The notes under the pieces are model-generated. The model searched no databases and had not been told where the DNA came from. It saw nothing but the letters and a program-made list of their open reading frames with translations. Both the position numbers and the translations under genes were made by a program. Shown here in pieces: positions 1 to 6,653 of a stretch of 9,438 nt of DNA (positions are counted from its first letter, which is position 1; each line of letters begins with the position of its first letter). This stretch comes from Coriobacteriaceae bacterium AM113-163. Its GTDB lineage: Bacteria > Actinomycetota > Coriobacteriia > Coriobacteriales > Coriobacteriaceae. The stretch is taken from NCBI GenBank assembly GCA_027673765.1, contig JAQDWB010000033.1, forward strand, positions 1 to 9,438. Direction: 5' to 3'.

Positions 1-918
1 TCCGTCGGCGGCGTGCCCTACTGCTTCGACGCCCGGACGGGGGCCATGCTGACGGGCTACCAGACGGACGCGCAGGGCGTCCGCCGCTACTTCGGCAGCT
101 GCGGCCCCCTTAACGGCTGGGGCTTCGTCGACGGCTCTTGGTACTGGTTCGCTGACGGTATCGCCTCGACCGGCTGGATTCGCACCGGCGGTTCCTGGTA
201 CTGGCTCGATCCCGAGGCGGGCGGCGCCATGGCGAAGGGCCTCCATGTGTGTAACGGCGCAGCGTACTGGTTCGACGCCTCCGGCGCTATGGCGACCGGG
301 TGGGTGCTCGACGGCGGGACCTGGTACTACGCGACGGGCTCCGGCGCCCTCGCCTCCGGCTGGCTCAATCTAAACGGCGCCTGGTACTGGCTCGATCTCT
401 CGACGCATGCCATGGCTACGGGTGTTCAAACTATTGGATCATGTGAATACATATTTAATAACTCTGGCAAGATGATGGCTAATTGCTGGTCAAACGGTGA
501 TGGGTCTTGGATGTATCATTCGTCATCCAGCGGCGCAATTGACCTTAAAGGCATCATGACCGATTCGGGAATCCAGTTGATTGACGATGGCGGGAATGTT
601 AGAACTGGCTGGATTGAGAGTCAGGGTTCTCGATATTATTGTTCTGCTGATGGGGTAATTCTGACTGGATGGCAGCAAATAGCTGGGTCTTGGTATTACT
701 TTAACTCGGATGGTCGAATGGCGACCGGCTGGCTTAACGATGGCGGTAACTGGTTCTGGCTAGATTCCGCTTCTGGCACAATGAAAACGGGATGGCTTTC
801 CCTTGGGGGCACATGGTATTACCTTGATGCCGCACGTGGGGGAGTAATGCTGAGCAGTGGTTGGTATTGGATCGGCTCTACTGACTACAAGTTCAGCTCA
901 TCCGGCGCAATGGTTGGC
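1..918 (+). repeat. Choline-binding repeat array of the C39-domain protein
   Basis: About 13-14 consecutive 19-23 residue modules follow the CW_binding_1 pattern: Gly-Trp start, central Gly-x-Trp-Tyr-Tyr/Trp, then Gly-Ala-Met-Ala-Thr end. Aromatic residues of neighbouring modules form choline pockets in characterised members of the family. Modules between about 420 and 660 are degenerate, with several aromatic positions missing, so they are less likely to bind choline. The array continues upstream of the window. Confidence 0.88.
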
Positions 919-1494
919 GCTTGGGTCGATGTCCCGTGCTATTCGCAGTACCCGGAACTTCCTACTGGCTGTGAGTCGGTTGCCCTTACAAACTTGCTTA
1001 ACTATTATGGTTTCGGTTTAGGTAAGACGATTATTGCGGATTATTACTTGCCCAAGGGAAGCAACGGCAACTTTGTTACCGCCTTTGATGGCAACCCAAG
1101 GCGTAGCAGCGGGGGTCTCATGGGATGCGTCGCCCCTGCGATTACTATTGCTGGCAATAACTTTCTGCGTGCTGCTGGAAGTGGCAAGCAGGCAAAAGAC
1201 GTCTCTTTCTCGTCAATTTCTTCCATTAAGAACAGACTGACCTGTGGTCAACCTGTTGAGATGTGGAATACCGAGTGGGGAAGTTGGCCAGGAGGCCGTT
1301 ATGCTGCACGTTGGTATAATGGGCATTCTTATGGCCTGTGGGGCGGTAATCATGCCGTAGTCCTTAAAGGCTATGATGACGAGCAGGGAATTGTCTATCT
1401 TTCGGATTCGATTAACGGCAATGTTACGCGAAATGCCCAGGTGTTCTTCGGCACGTGGCAACAGATGGATAGTCAGGCCGTGGTAATTGAATAG
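1..1494 (+). CDS. Choline-binding repeat protein with C-terminal C39-like cysteine peptidase domain (5' truncated)
   Basis: The frame is open from base 1, so the signal peptide and true start lie upstream; the GTG at 13 is inside a repeat and is not a start. About 13-14 tandem repeats of the GW-x-G-WYW-x-GAMAT type fill bases 1-918 and should hold the protein on choline-bearing surface polymers. From about 919 a peptidase_C39_2-like domain follows. Its likely catalytic residues are Cys in TGCESVAL (codon 970), His in GGNHAVVLKGYD (codon 1351) and Asp in YLSDSING (codon 1405). It is probably an extracellular papain-fold peptidase; the substrate is unknown, and there is no ABC transporter nearby to suggest bacteriocin processing. 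The gene converges on licB and ends in a shared terminator. Odd feature: codons up to about base 420 are extremely GC-rich (all Tyr codons TAC), then composition drops sharply while the frame continues, suggesting a recombinant gene. Confidence 0.88.
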   Translation, partial: SVGGVPYCFDARTGAMLTGYQTDAQGVRRYFGSCGPLNGWGFVDGSWYWFADGIASTGWIRTGGSWYWLDPEAGGAMAKGLHVCNGAAYWFDASGAMATGWVLDGGTWYYATGSGALASGWLNLNGAWYWLDLSTHAMATGVQTIGSCEYIFNNSGKMMANCWSNGDGSWMYHSSSSGAIDLKGIMTDSGIQLIDDGGNVRTGWIESQGSRYYCSADGVILTGWQQIAGSWYYFNSDGRMATGWLNDGGNWFWLDSASGTMKTGWLSLGGTWYYLDAARGGVMLSSGWYWIGSTDYKFSSSGAMVGAWVDVPCYSQYPELPTGCESVALTNLLNYYGFGLGKTIIADYYLPKGSNGNFVTAFDGNPRRSSGGLMGCVAPAITIAGNNFLRAAGSGKQAKDVSFSSISSIKNRLTCGQPVEMWNTEWGSWPGGRYAARWYNGHSYGLWGGNHAVVLKGYDDEQGIVYLSDSINGNVTRNAQVFFGTWQQMDSQAVVIE

Positions 1495-1504
1495 CCATGA
1501 TGCT

Positions 1505-1537
1505 AAAAGGGGAGAGCTCGACGAGCTCTCCCCTTTT
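1505..1537. terminator. Bidirectional intrinsic terminator between convergent genes
   Basis: A perfect inverted repeat with 15-base arms (aaaaggggagagctc and its complement) surrounds a GAC loop. The A tract on one side and T tract on the other give a hairpin plus U-run in either direction. It sits 10 bases after the stop of the C39-domain gene and just beyond the licB stop, so it probably ends both transcripts. Confidence 0.9.
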
Positions 1538-1555
1538 ACTACATTGTTAATCAAG

Positions 1556-2497
1556 CTAAGCCGTCTTATTACGTCCAAATAGTTCGTCCCAGTTACTGGC
1601 TGCCAAAACTGTTCCGCATACGATTACAACGCAGCAGATTACGGATGCCATGTCGGGAATTGTTCCAAGTAAGATCAGGCCAAAGACCACCGACCATGCC
1701 GAATAGGAGATATTTAGAGCCATCGCTCGCGCTGCTCCGATTGCCGCAATGCCCTTGTAATAGAACAGATAGGATGCAGTTCCTGCGAGTCCGGCGAGTG
1801 CAATAATCAATGTGGGCATGCTCGGGATAGCGCCCAGCGTGAAATGCCATGCTCCGAAGAGGGGGAGTACGAGCACTCCATAAACAAGCGCACTTGTAGT
1901 TTCGCGGATTTGCAAAGCCGTTTCGTCATCAACGGCATCATCTTTCATTCCCCATGCGCACAGCACCGCTTCGGATCCCCATCCGATAACGGCAAGCACC
2001 GCGCCGAGTAAGCCGAGAGGGGCATTTGCAATCTCGCTCGACCCGGCCGATAGATAGCCCATCGTCATTACGCCGCAAAGAGCAACGAGAAGGGAAAGAA
2101 TCTGTCCTTTGCCCATTTTCTCCTTCAGCAGCACGAAAGAAAGGAATGCTCCGACAGCGGGATAGAAGGCGGAGATGATTGCCGTATAGGCAGCTCCAAT
2201 GTTATTAATTGCCAATACGTAGCCGGTCATTCCGATAGGTCCACCGAGCAGTGCGCCGGCGATGACGACCTTGCCCGAACGAGTTTTAAGTGCAGCGAGC
2301 GTGTCTTTTAATCTGCCTCTAACTCCCATGTAGCCAAAGAGCCAGATTGCACAGAAGGCATCATGGAGAAAGGATCCCGCAATGGAGGCGCATGCAAGCG
2401 CTTCCGCCGATCCAATATAGGGCGCAAGCGCCAAGCCGATTCCAAGAATGACTGTATCAAGGCCCCAAAGAAGACCGCTAAAAAAGCCGAATTGCAT
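1556..2497 (-). CDS. licB: LicB-type choline permease (DMT/EamA family)
   Basis: This 313-residue protein is almost entirely hydrophobic, with about ten predicted membrane segments in two EamA-like halves, the usual size for drug/metabolite transporters. Features match the LicB branch: an N-terminal segment GLLWGLDTVILG, a mid-protein GYVLAINNIGAAYTAI segment and a C-terminal SYLFYYKGIAAIGAARAMAL-NISYSAW region. LicB proteins take up choline for surface phosphocholine synthesis. The ATG at 2497 is preceded by AGGTGA six bases upstream, and only two bases separate it from the stop of the upstream kinase/nucleotidyltransferase gene, so the two are co-transcribed and probably translationally coupled. 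That linkage is the main support for choline rather than another small amine. The substrate itself cannot be proven from sequence. Confidence 0.87.
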   Translation of the reverse strand: MQFGFFSGLLWGLDTVILGIGLALAPYIGSAEALACASIAGSFLHDAFCAIWLFGYMGVRGRLKDTLAALKTRSGKVVIAGALLGGPIGMTGYVLAINNIGAAYTAIISAFYPAVGAFLSFVLLKEKMGKGQILSLLVALCGVMTMGYLSAGSSEIANAPLGLLGAVLAVIGWGSEAVLCAWGMKDDAVDDETALQIRETTSALVYGVLVLPLFGAWHFTLGAIPSMPTLIIALAGLAGTASYLFYYKGIAAIGAARAMALNISYSAWSVVFGLILLGTIPDMASVICCVVIVCGTVLAASNWDELFGRNKTA

Positions 2498-2499
2498 CG

Positions 2500-4272
2500 T
2501 TATTCACCTTTCCGATAGATCTCCAGTGCCTTTTTAAGGTATTTGGCACCGTAATTGAAGTAGATATAGAGCCATTCGCCCACGAAATCGCCTTCGGCTT
2601 CTTTCAGAAGAGACCAGAGGTACCAGCACCATCCAGCAAGGGCAATGTGCGCATAGTTATGCGCAACTTCGTTGTTTGTTGCCTTGCGCCCAAAATATGC
2701 GTCAAGCGCGCGGTCGACTTCGTCTTCGGAAAGCTCACAGCAGACACTGCAAGTTCCAAAATCGTTCGCGTAATCGCTCATGCCAGCATATTCCCAGTCA
2801 ATGAGATAGTACTTGTCGTTTTCATCGATAAGAAAATTGAGGTAGAAGAAGTCATTGTGACAAAGGCATTTTGGCGCATTGTCGGCCTGAACAAAGTGCT
2901 CCAATTCATCGATTTCGGCGGCCATTTCCCTGTAGCCCGGAATGTCGATGGGACCTTTTTCCAGAAGAAGTGATTCGTAGCGCTTCGCTTCGAGGTAGAA
3001 GTCAAATTCGGTTTCGACATTTGCACCGCTCTCGTGAAGCGAACGACACATCTGCATCATTCGCTTCATTTGGGCAGTATCATGCGGATCAGGCTGCTTT
3101 GCGTTGGGTACAAACTTCGAAATTTTCCAACCGCGCTTTGGGTCCTCATGAATAAACGTATCGTCAAGGCCGAGTTCCTTGGCCTTTTTAAGTGCGGCTA
3201 CTTCTCCATTTCTGTTAATAAGCAGTTCGGTTCCGACTCCCGGATGGCGGTAAACGTACTCTCCATCATTGGTTCTAAAGTGGCACGACAGGTTCGTAAG
3301 GCCTTGTTTAAGGGGATAAACGTCGTGAATCTCTGATTTGGAACAGCCGAGCACTTGCTCGATGTTATCGAAAATATCGGAGTCAACGTTTTCGATAAAA
3401 TGCGGATCAAAGGCACGCAGCTCATCAAGAGAATCGAATTCGTTGATCTCGCCCTCAGGATACTTCTTGATCGCCATATCGAGCTCCTTGATGTGCTCGA
3501 TATACAGATCTTCCCAAAGCTTGTCCGTTGTCTCGGGCTTGTTATATTCCGTTTCAAGAATCTGCTTAAACGCAAGCGAGAAGGCTTTATCAAAGTAAAC
3601 ATGTCCAAGCATATACCATGCATCGGAACCACCGATCGTAACATTGGTGATTCTATCCATTGCTCCCGTTTGAATGCACCATTCTTTGGTGGCGCCTTCA
3701 GCATATTGAGCAGAATAAAATGCTTTCCAAACGTATGCTTCAAACGGATTGTTTAGAAGGTAATCATCGCTTGAGCAAATGTAGGTGTTGCCAAGTCGCT
3801 CTTTTACGCACATAAGCGATGCGTGGTTATTTTTGGATGCGTATTCGTTGTTGACGACAATCGAAACGCCGAACTTGCTTTCAAGATAGAAGAAATACTC
3901 TTTTTTATAACCGACAACGACGGTGATATTGCTGATACCCGCGTCTTGCAGCTGCCTAATCTGACGCTCAATGAGAATCTCACCACGTACTTTTAAAAGG
4001 CCTTTGGGCTTTTCATACGAAATGGGAGCAAAGCGGCTTGAAAGCCCCGCGGCCAATATCACTGCGTTTTCAACCTTATAGGGATGAAGTGCTTCGTAAC
4101 CGTTGTCGGTTAGGCTGTCCGATTCGAGAAGGCCCTCATTCGTAAGCTCTTTATTTGCTGCGTTTACTGATCCAAGTGAAAGGCCAGTGCGCTCGGCAAC
4201 TTCTCGCTGGCTGGCATATGGGTTCTTTAGGTATTCGTACAGAACTGTAAAGTTACGCTTGGTCAGTTCCAC
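2500..4272 (-). CDS. licCA: Fused winged-helix regulator, CTP:phosphocholine cytidylyltransferase (LicC) and choline kinase (LicA)
   Basis: A 590-residue three-domain protein. Residues ~1-65 form a MarR-like winged helix (SQREVAERTGLSLGSVNAANKEL recognition region split around residues 21-45, then a wing and LTDNGYEAL). Residues ~68-300 are a nucleotidyltransferase: NAVILAAGLSSRF at 69-81, KPKGLLKVRGE just after, ERQIRQL, and the SSDDY metal/nucleotide site near 167-171, all LicC-like. Residues ~305-590 are a choline kinase-like phosphotransferase: PLKQGLTNLS loop, catalytic CHNDFFYLNF at 471-480 and metal-binding LIDWEYAG at 490-497. Expected reactions are choline plus ATP to phosphocholine, then phosphocholine plus CTP to CDP-choline. 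The GTG at 4272 is chosen over a TTG at 4338 because GGAGG lies six bases before it and the TTG falls inside the upstream palindrome. It leads an operon with licB. The architecture parallels NadR (HTH, nucleotidyltransferase, kinase), which suggests regulation by pathway state. Confidence 0.88.
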   Translation of the reverse strand: MELTKRNFTVLYEYLKNPYASQREVAERTGLSLGSVNAANKELTNEGLLESDSLTDNGYEALHPYKVENAVILAAGLSSRFAPISYEKPKGLLKVRGEILIERQIRQLQDAGISNITVVVGYKKEYFFYLESKFGVSIVVNNEYASKNNHASLMCVKERLGNTYICSSDDYLLNNPFEAYVWKAFYSAQYAEGATKEWCIQTGAMDRITNVTIGGSDAWYMLGHVYFDKAFSLAFKQILETEYNKPETTDKLWEDLYIEHIKELDMAIKKYPEGEINEFDSLDELRAFDPHFIENVDSDIFDNIEQVLGCSKSEIHDVYPLKQGLTNLSCHFRTNDGEYVYRHPGVGTELLINRNGEVAALKKAKELGLDDTFIHEDPKRGWKISKFVPNAKQPDPHDTAQMKRMMQMCRSLHESGANVETEFDFYLEAKRYESLLLEKGPIDIPGYREMAAEIDELEHFVQADNAPKCLCHNDFFYLNFLIDENDKYYLIDWEYAGMSDYANDFGTCSVCCELSEDEVDRALDAYFGRKATNNEVAHNYAHIALAGWCWYLWSLLKEAEGDFVGEWLYIYFNYGAKYLKKALEIYRKGE

Positions 4273-4278
4273 TGCAGG

Positions 4279-4283
4279 CCTCC
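4279..4283 (-). promoter_or_regulatory. Ribosome binding site fixing the licCA start at GTG 4272
   Basis: Reading the minus strand, GGAGG is followed by six bases (cctgca) and then GTG. No comparable site precedes the longer TTG start at 4338. The choice removes 22 residues that resemble nothing in the family and makes the protein begin at the winged helix (MELTKRNF). Confidence 0.8.
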
Positions 4284-4319
4284 AATTAAGATGTTCATTG
4301 CTTAGGAAAAGAATAGAAT

Positions 4320-4340
4320 GATTGAACGATATGTTCAATC
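4320..4340. promoter_or_regulatory. Perfect palindromic operator candidate in the licCA / choline-binding protein control region
   Basis: GATTGAAC-gatat-GTTCAATC is a perfect inverted repeat with 8-base arms and a 5-base centre, the size of a dimeric winged-helix regulator site. It lies directly downstream of the best licCA -10 box and would cover the transcription start, where a bound repressor blocks initiation. A third half-site, GACTGAAC (one mismatch), occurs at 4360-4367, exactly 40 bases from the left arm. The likeliest binder is the winged helix of LicCA itself; this is inference. Confidence 0.68.
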
Positions 4341-4341
4341 A

Positions 4342-4370
4342 ATTGTATTTAGCTACATAGACTGAACAGA
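4342..4370 (-). promoter_or_regulatory. Putative licCA-licB promoter
   Basis: On the minus strand TACAAT (complement of 4342-4347) is a good -10 hexamer. A weak -35 (TCTGTT, complement of 4365-4370) lies 17 bases upstream. The start would fall near 4335, inside the palindrome, giving a leader of about 60 bases. The -35 is poor, which fits a controlled promoter, but the assignment is tentative. Confidence 0.4.
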
Positions 4371-4437
4371 AAGTAGCGAAAATCAATCTCGAAAGGTGGA
4401 TTAAAATAACTAAATAGGATATCTGGGAGGGTTGATT

Positions 4438-6609
4438 ATGTATCGATTCGAAAAGAAGGCTGCGCTTGTCTGTGCTGCTATATCAATAATCGCTGCTTGC
4501 TGCTTGCCCTTGAGTGCGAATGTCGCGCTTGCACAGGATTCCGTTGAGGCTCAGAGTATTGAGTCAAAAGCGGTTTTTTCTTCTGTGGTTTCCGATGATT
4601 TGCAACCTGATATTTCTTCCGTCATAAAAGATGGCTGGCAACGGGATGAGTCGTCTGGAGTTTGGTATTACGGAAAAAACGGTAAACACCAAACTGGCTG
4701 GCTGCAAAGCGGGGGCTATTGGTATTGGCTTGATCCAGCCAATGATGGTGCAATGCAGACAGGATATTTCAATGTGACCGATGCTGGCGGATCGACTGCT
4801 TCGTTTTATGCGAATGACGGCAATGCCGCAACGCCTTTTGGCGCGCTATATCAGAACTGCTGGCTACGTAACTCAGATGGAAATTGGTTTTATGCCAATG
4901 CTGGAGGCGATTTAGCTGCTGATTGGTTTTATCAAGACGGCACATGGTATTACCTGGATCCTGTCACCCATATAATGCAGGTTGGTTTTGTCGACCTCGG
5001 GAGCGGGAAATACTATTTAGATGCCACTGGTGCTATGAAAACCGGCTGGATTCTCGTTGACGGGAATTGGTACTGGGCTTATTCATCGGGTGCCCTTGCT
5101 TCGTCATGGCAAACGATAGGTGGGGCTCGCTATTATTTTGACCCACAGACGTTCATCATGTTTAAGGGTCGTCAAAAGATTGATGGAAGAACCTACATTT
5201 TTGGTGACTATGGCCTCGCAAATGGATGGTACAAAGACGGAGCAGATTGGTATTACTGCTCTAACGGTATTGCGGCCACTGGCTGGAAACTCGTTAACGG
5301 CGCTTGGTATTATCTCGACCCAGCCTCCGATGGTAAGATGTCCGTTGGGTATTTAGACCTTGGCAATGCAGCTTATTATTTAAAGCCTAACGGGGCTATG
5401 GCTGTTGGTTGGGCTCAGGTCGAGGACGGCTGGTATTTCGCCTCCCGATCTGGTGCACTAATTTCTGGCTGGTATAAAGAGGGCACGAGCTGGTATTACC
5501 TGGACCCTGTTAGCCATCTCATGAAAACGGGCTTATTTGAGGTGGGCGGCAACGATTGTTTTGCAAACCAGAGCGGTAGGCTTGTGGTTTCAAGCTGGGT
5601 TACCGTTAATGACGGCGATCAAAGATACGCCGATGATAATGGATATCTTTGCAAGAATGTGATTCGCGAAAACGGCACTATCCTAAAAATCGCTGGAGCT
5701 GATGGTTGGCAGGTTGCTTCCGGCTGGGTTGATGTCGCAAATCTAAGGTTTTACGCTGAGCCCGGAACGGGTGCCATTCATCGTGGATGGCTGCAGATTG
5801 ACGGCGATTGGTATTGGCTTGATGCCGAATCTGGCGTGATGAAGACCGGATGGGTTTTTACTGGCGGTGCATGGTATTACCTAAACGCTGACGGAAAAAT
5901 GGCAACTGGTTGGAAATGCCTGAATGGAACATGGTATTACCTTGAGTCCAATGGAAGTATGCATGTTGGCTGGCTTAAAGATTCGGGTAAGTGGTATTGG
6001 TTAGACGGCAGCGGCGCTATGGCAACGGGCGCAAGGACCATCGATGGCGTTCGTCGAATTTTCTGGAGCGATGGCCAGTGCGACAAAGTTGGCTGGCAAA
6101 ATCCATCCCAGTATCCTCAGGTCAGTTCTTGGACTGTTCGGCTGCCTAGCTATTGCACCGGATACTTTACCTATGTGACCCCTTCTCGCATTTCTGTCGA
6201 AGCAACGCGGGAAGATTGCGTGAACGCCTTTATCCAGCGCGCCTATGAGTATATTGGTACGCAATATATTGAGCCTTGGTCTACCGCTCCCGGTGGAGCT
6301 GTTGATTGCTCTGGTTTTGTCTTGCAGTGCCTTTATGCTACTGGCATGGATATGGGTGTTTACAACCCTTATAACCATCGCTGGGATCCAAGCCAAACCT
6401 ACAATTCCATGAATTGGTATCGAAGCAATATCTTTATGCCCGTGAGCACGAACTCAATTCAGCGTGGCGATGTGATTTATTATCGCGGGCATATCGCAAT
6501 TGCACTTGGCGGCGGCTTGATGATTGATTCCTGGCCTCATCAAGGTGTCGGAATTCATCCTATTGGCGCAAGGGGAAATGTAATCGGCGCAGCTCGTCCG
6601 TTTATTTAA
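4438..6609 (+). CDS. Secreted choline-binding protein with C-terminal NlpC/P60 domain
   Basis: A 723-residue secreted protein. The ATG at 4438 is preferred to a TTG at 4432 because GGGAGG ends seven bases before it. Residues 1-32 are a signal peptide: a Lys-rich start, a hydrophobic stretch and a likely cut after NVALA before Gln33. A short acidic linker follows, then about 22 choline-binding repeats (residues ~66-551), then an NlpC/P60 domain (~590-723). Cys624 in VDCSGFV and His685 in GHIAIALG are the expected catalytic pair; the position usually holding a third polar residue, 12 after the His, is Asp in LMIDSW. Such enzymes cut peptide bonds of peptidoglycan, typically near D-Glu/DAP, and act in cell separation or wall turnover. 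It starts a tandem pair with the L,D-transpeptidase gene and diverges from licCA, sharing a control region with the palindrome. Confidence 0.92.
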   Translation: MYRFEKKAALVCAAISIIAACCLPLSANVALAQDSVEAQSIESKAVFSSVVSDDLQPDISSVIKDGWQRDESSGVWYYGKNGKHQTGWLQSGGYWYWLDPANDGAMQTGYFNVTDAGGSTASFYANDGNAATPFGALYQNCWLRNSDGNWFYANAGGDLAADWFYQDGTWYYLDPVTHIMQVGFVDLGSGKYYLDATGAMKTGWILVDGNWYWAYSSGALASSWQTIGGARYYFDPQTFIMFKGRQKIDGRTYIFGDYGLANGWYKDGADWYYCSNGIAATGWKLVNGAWYYLDPASDGKMSVGYLDLGNAAYYLKPNGAMAVGWAQVEDGWYFASRSGALISGWYKEGTSWYYLDPVSHLMKTGLFEVGGNDCFANQSGRLVVSSWVTVNDGDQRYADDNGYLCKNVIRENGTILKIAGADGWQVASGWVDVANLRFYAEPGTGAIHRGWLQIDGDWYWLDAESGVMKTGWVFTGGAWYYLNADGKMATGWKCLNGTWYYLESNGSMHVGWLKDSGKWYWLDGSGAMATGARTIDGVRRIFWSDGQCDKVGWQNPSQYPQVSSWTVRLPSYCTGYFTYVTPSRISVEATREDCVNAFIQRAYEYIGTQYIEPWSTAPGGAVDCSGFVLQCLYATGMDMGVYNPYNHRWDPSQTYNSMNWYRSNIFMPVSTNSIQRGDVIYYRGHIAIALGGGLMIDSWPHQGVGIHPIGARGNVIGAARPFI
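4633..6090 (+). repeat. Choline-binding repeat array of the NlpC/P60 protein
   Basis: About 22 modules of 19-23 residues alternate between strong aromatic modules (GWLQSGGYWYWLDP type) and weaker ones lacking the central Trp (GYLDLGNAAYYL type). A non-canonical stretch at about 5600-5720, poor in Trp-Tyr pairs, interrupts the array before the last six or so well-formed modules next to the catalytic domain. Confidence 0.88.
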
Positions 6610-6653
6610 TTGATTTGCTGCAAGGCGGTCGATATCGGTTTGGGGGGCCTGAA

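Noticed and set aside
919..1494. C39-like domain as a bacteriocin-processing peptidase
   Set aside because: There is no ABC transporter, membrane segments or bacteriocin precursor nearby, and the domain is attached to a surface-binding array.
2647..3756. Several plus-strand frames opposite licCA
   Set aside because: They are antisense shadows of a strongly supported enzyme with intact motifs.
2700..4100. Nucleotidyltransferase as a sugar-phosphate (RmlA-like) enzyme
   Set aside because: Fusion to a choline kinase-like domain, coupling to a LicB-like permease and neighbouring choline-binding arrays favour a LicC role.
4273..4338. Longer licCA start at TTG 4338 adding 22 residues
   Set aside because: The extra residues are translated from the palindrome and leader and have no ribosome site, whereas GGAGG precedes the GTG at 4272 with ideal spacing.
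4432..4437. TTG start for the NlpC/P60 gene
   Set aside because: It lies too close to the GGGAGG site; the ATG at 4438 has normal spacing.
6615..6653. Upstream TTG start for the L,D-transpeptidase gene
   Set aside because: It would place 13 residues ahead of a standard signal peptide and lacks a ribosome site; the ATG at 6654 has a G-rich one.
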